This document shows, piece by piece, positions 6,380-7,378 of a stretch of 7,378 nucleotides of DNA. Both the position numbers and the translations under genes were made by a program. The DNA is taken from the NCBI GenBank assembly GCA_947487925.1, contig CANLCA010000130.1, positions 1 through 7,378 on the forward strand, given 5' to 3'. A model generated the notes under the pieces. It ran no database searches, had not been told where the DNA came from, and saw only the letters and a program-made list of their open reading frames with translations. The stretch comes from Verrucomicrobiales bacterium (GTDB taxonomy: Bacteria; Verrucomicrobiota; Verrucomicrobiia; Limisphaerales; F1-80-MAGS106). Numbering within the stretch: position 1 is the stretch's first letter; each line of letters starts with the position of its first letter.

Positions 6380-7378
6380 TCACACGCTGCGCCGATGGTA
6401 AAACCACCACTCCCACATCAACACCCCCAAGCCTATCGCCGCAATCCACCGCCACGCCTCCAGGTCCGCCCGCTTCGTCGTTGTCGCTCCCACTCCCGCG
6501 TGCTTTCCCAGTCGCAGCTCTTCGCGCGGCCAGATGTCGCTCTCCGATGGATCTGCAATATTCAAAGCAAAACGTGCGCTTTGACTTCCCGCCTGGATCT
6601 TGTAAACCCCAGATTTCCCCGTGTCCCCAAACGCAATATCTAGGACCCCTGGGTCCATTTTGATCGTGTGCCTCGCTTGATCAGGTAAAGTGACCTCAAA
6701 CGAGGATAACCCCTCCGCAACAGATAGCTTCAACGGCTCGCCAGTCTTCATTGTCGTTGCAGCAACCCCCTTCGAACCCGAATTCAGCCACTCGATTGCG
6801 TTCGATATGAAGATGGGAAAAGAGACTCGGAGCGGCCATGTGCTCTGATATAAATCAAACCCAACCCAAACTACTTTATGGCGCTGAAAATCACCGGCCA
6901 ACACCAAGGGTGTTCGTGCCGCGTCCACCACGCTCAAGGCCCACGAAGGCGCTTTCACAACCAGCGCCCTGCCGATCTGCACATCTTCCAAAGCCACCGA
7001 TCGCAACAACGGATGCGTGGGCTTCCAGTCCACGATGCCCCCCACTTCCGCTTCGACGGCGTTGGTAAACCAGCCAGGGCGAGCGGATCGAAATGCCAGG
7101 AGATTCACCCCCGGCCAGACAGCGGGAGCCACTCCGTCCAATACCACCACATCAGCTTCAGGGTTGCCCACCCCCAGGTTGGATGCGATTCCCAAGCGCA
7201 CGTCCGGAATAGCTCTCAATGCCTTTTCCAGAAACCCATTCCCCGGGGATACGAGCAGCACCCGAACCGGATGCGGAAGATGGCTCACCACAGAGGCGGC
7301 ATTGTACACGAGCAGATCATCGACGTGATCCAGCTTGACGCTGAAAACAGCTTCTGCGGCGTCCTGCTGCGCCGTGAA
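6380..7378 (-). CDS. BatA/VWA-type membrane protein, C-terminal part
   Basis: 332 residues are visible and the frame is open through the window edge, so the start and any N-terminal membrane helices or VWA domain lie outside. The visible part begins FTAQQDAAEAVFSVKLDHVD and goes on DDLLVYNAA, like the segment after the VWA domain in BatA-like proteins (usually DN at this point). A Rossmann/amidotransferase-like domain follows (VRVLLVSPGNGFLEKAL to VVVLDGVAP), then a beta-rich region with VVWVGFDLYQSTWPLRVSFP and IFISNAIEWL, a short Ig-like stretch, and one C-terminal membrane helix (WIAAIGLGVLMWEWWFYHRR). It shares this order of domains with the large VWA protein at the other end of the run, so the two may be a functional pair. 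The usual role of such proteins, with a MoxR ATPase, is unknown or linked to stress and assembly. Family assignment rests on the C-terminal part alone. Confidence 0.75.
   Translation of the reverse strand, partial: FTAQQDAAEAVFSVKLDHVDDLLVYNAASVVSHLPHPVRVLLVSPGNGFLEKALRAIPDVRLGIASNLGVGNPEADVVVLDGVAPAVWPGVNLLAFRSARPGWFTNAVEAEVGGIVDWKPTHPLLRSVALEDVQIGRALVVKAPSWALSVVDAARTPLVLAGDFQRHKVVWVGFDLYQSTWPLRVSFPIFISNAIEWLNSGSKGVAATTMKTGEPLKLSVAEGLSSFEVTLPDQARHTIKMDPGVLDIAFGDTGKSGVYKIQAGSQSARFALNIADPSESDIWPREELRLGKHAGVGATTTKRADLEAWRWIAAIGLGVLMWEWWFYHRRSV

Noticed and set aside
6339..6455. N-terminal extension of the binding protein to the ATG at 6455
   Set aside because: It would overlap the BatA-like gene by 76 bases and put 39 charged and mixed residues before a clear lipoprotein signal peptide.

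Overview
The window holds one dense run of minus-strand genes. The protein types suggest a member of the Planctomycetes-Verrucomicrobia-Chlamydiae group, most likely a verrucomicrobial relative. The grounds are a BatA-like protein plus a ~970-residue double-VWA protein ending in the 'LWEFFLKLAIVLFPVDVG' type of C-terminal membrane segment, abundant lipoproteins, and moderately high GC. This placement is an inference from memory of families, not from a search.

Layout in the direction of transcription (high to low coordinates): (1) 7378-6380, the C-terminal part of a membrane-anchored BatA/VWA-type protein, open at the window edge; (2) 6338-5421, a lipoprotein substrate-binding protein of the iron(III)/FbpA-like ABC family; (3) 5424-3133, one continuous frame encoding a two-EAA-loop ABC permease of the FbpB/ThiP type followed by a six-repeat NHL beta-propeller, with a clear lipoprotein signal at the joint; (4) 3133-209, a large two-VWA-domain membrane protein; (5) after a 144-base gap, 64-1, the first 21 codons of an acylphosphatase, cut by the window edge. 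No gene-free stretch exceeds 300 bases.

Genes 1-4 look like one transcription and translation unit. Genes 2/3 overlap by four bases (ATGA) and genes 3/4 share one base (TGATG). Gene 2 either starts 41 bases after gene 1 or, with a GTG start, overlaps its stop as GTGA. A binding protein and permease are therefore inserted between two VWA-family membrane proteins, and no ABC ATPase is visible. MoxR/VWA systems are known to help metal or cofactor insertion into target enzymes, so a working hypothesis is a membrane module that couples metal-like solute import to VWA-mediated assembly.

The most unusual point is the permease/NHL joint. The reading frame is unbroken, an internal lipobox (LAGC) lies right after the last permease helix, and the joint carries two short direct repeats with periods of 8 and 19 bases (27 together). 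Separately, a near-consensus sigma-54 promoter-like sequence lies in the gap ahead of the acylphosphatase gene.
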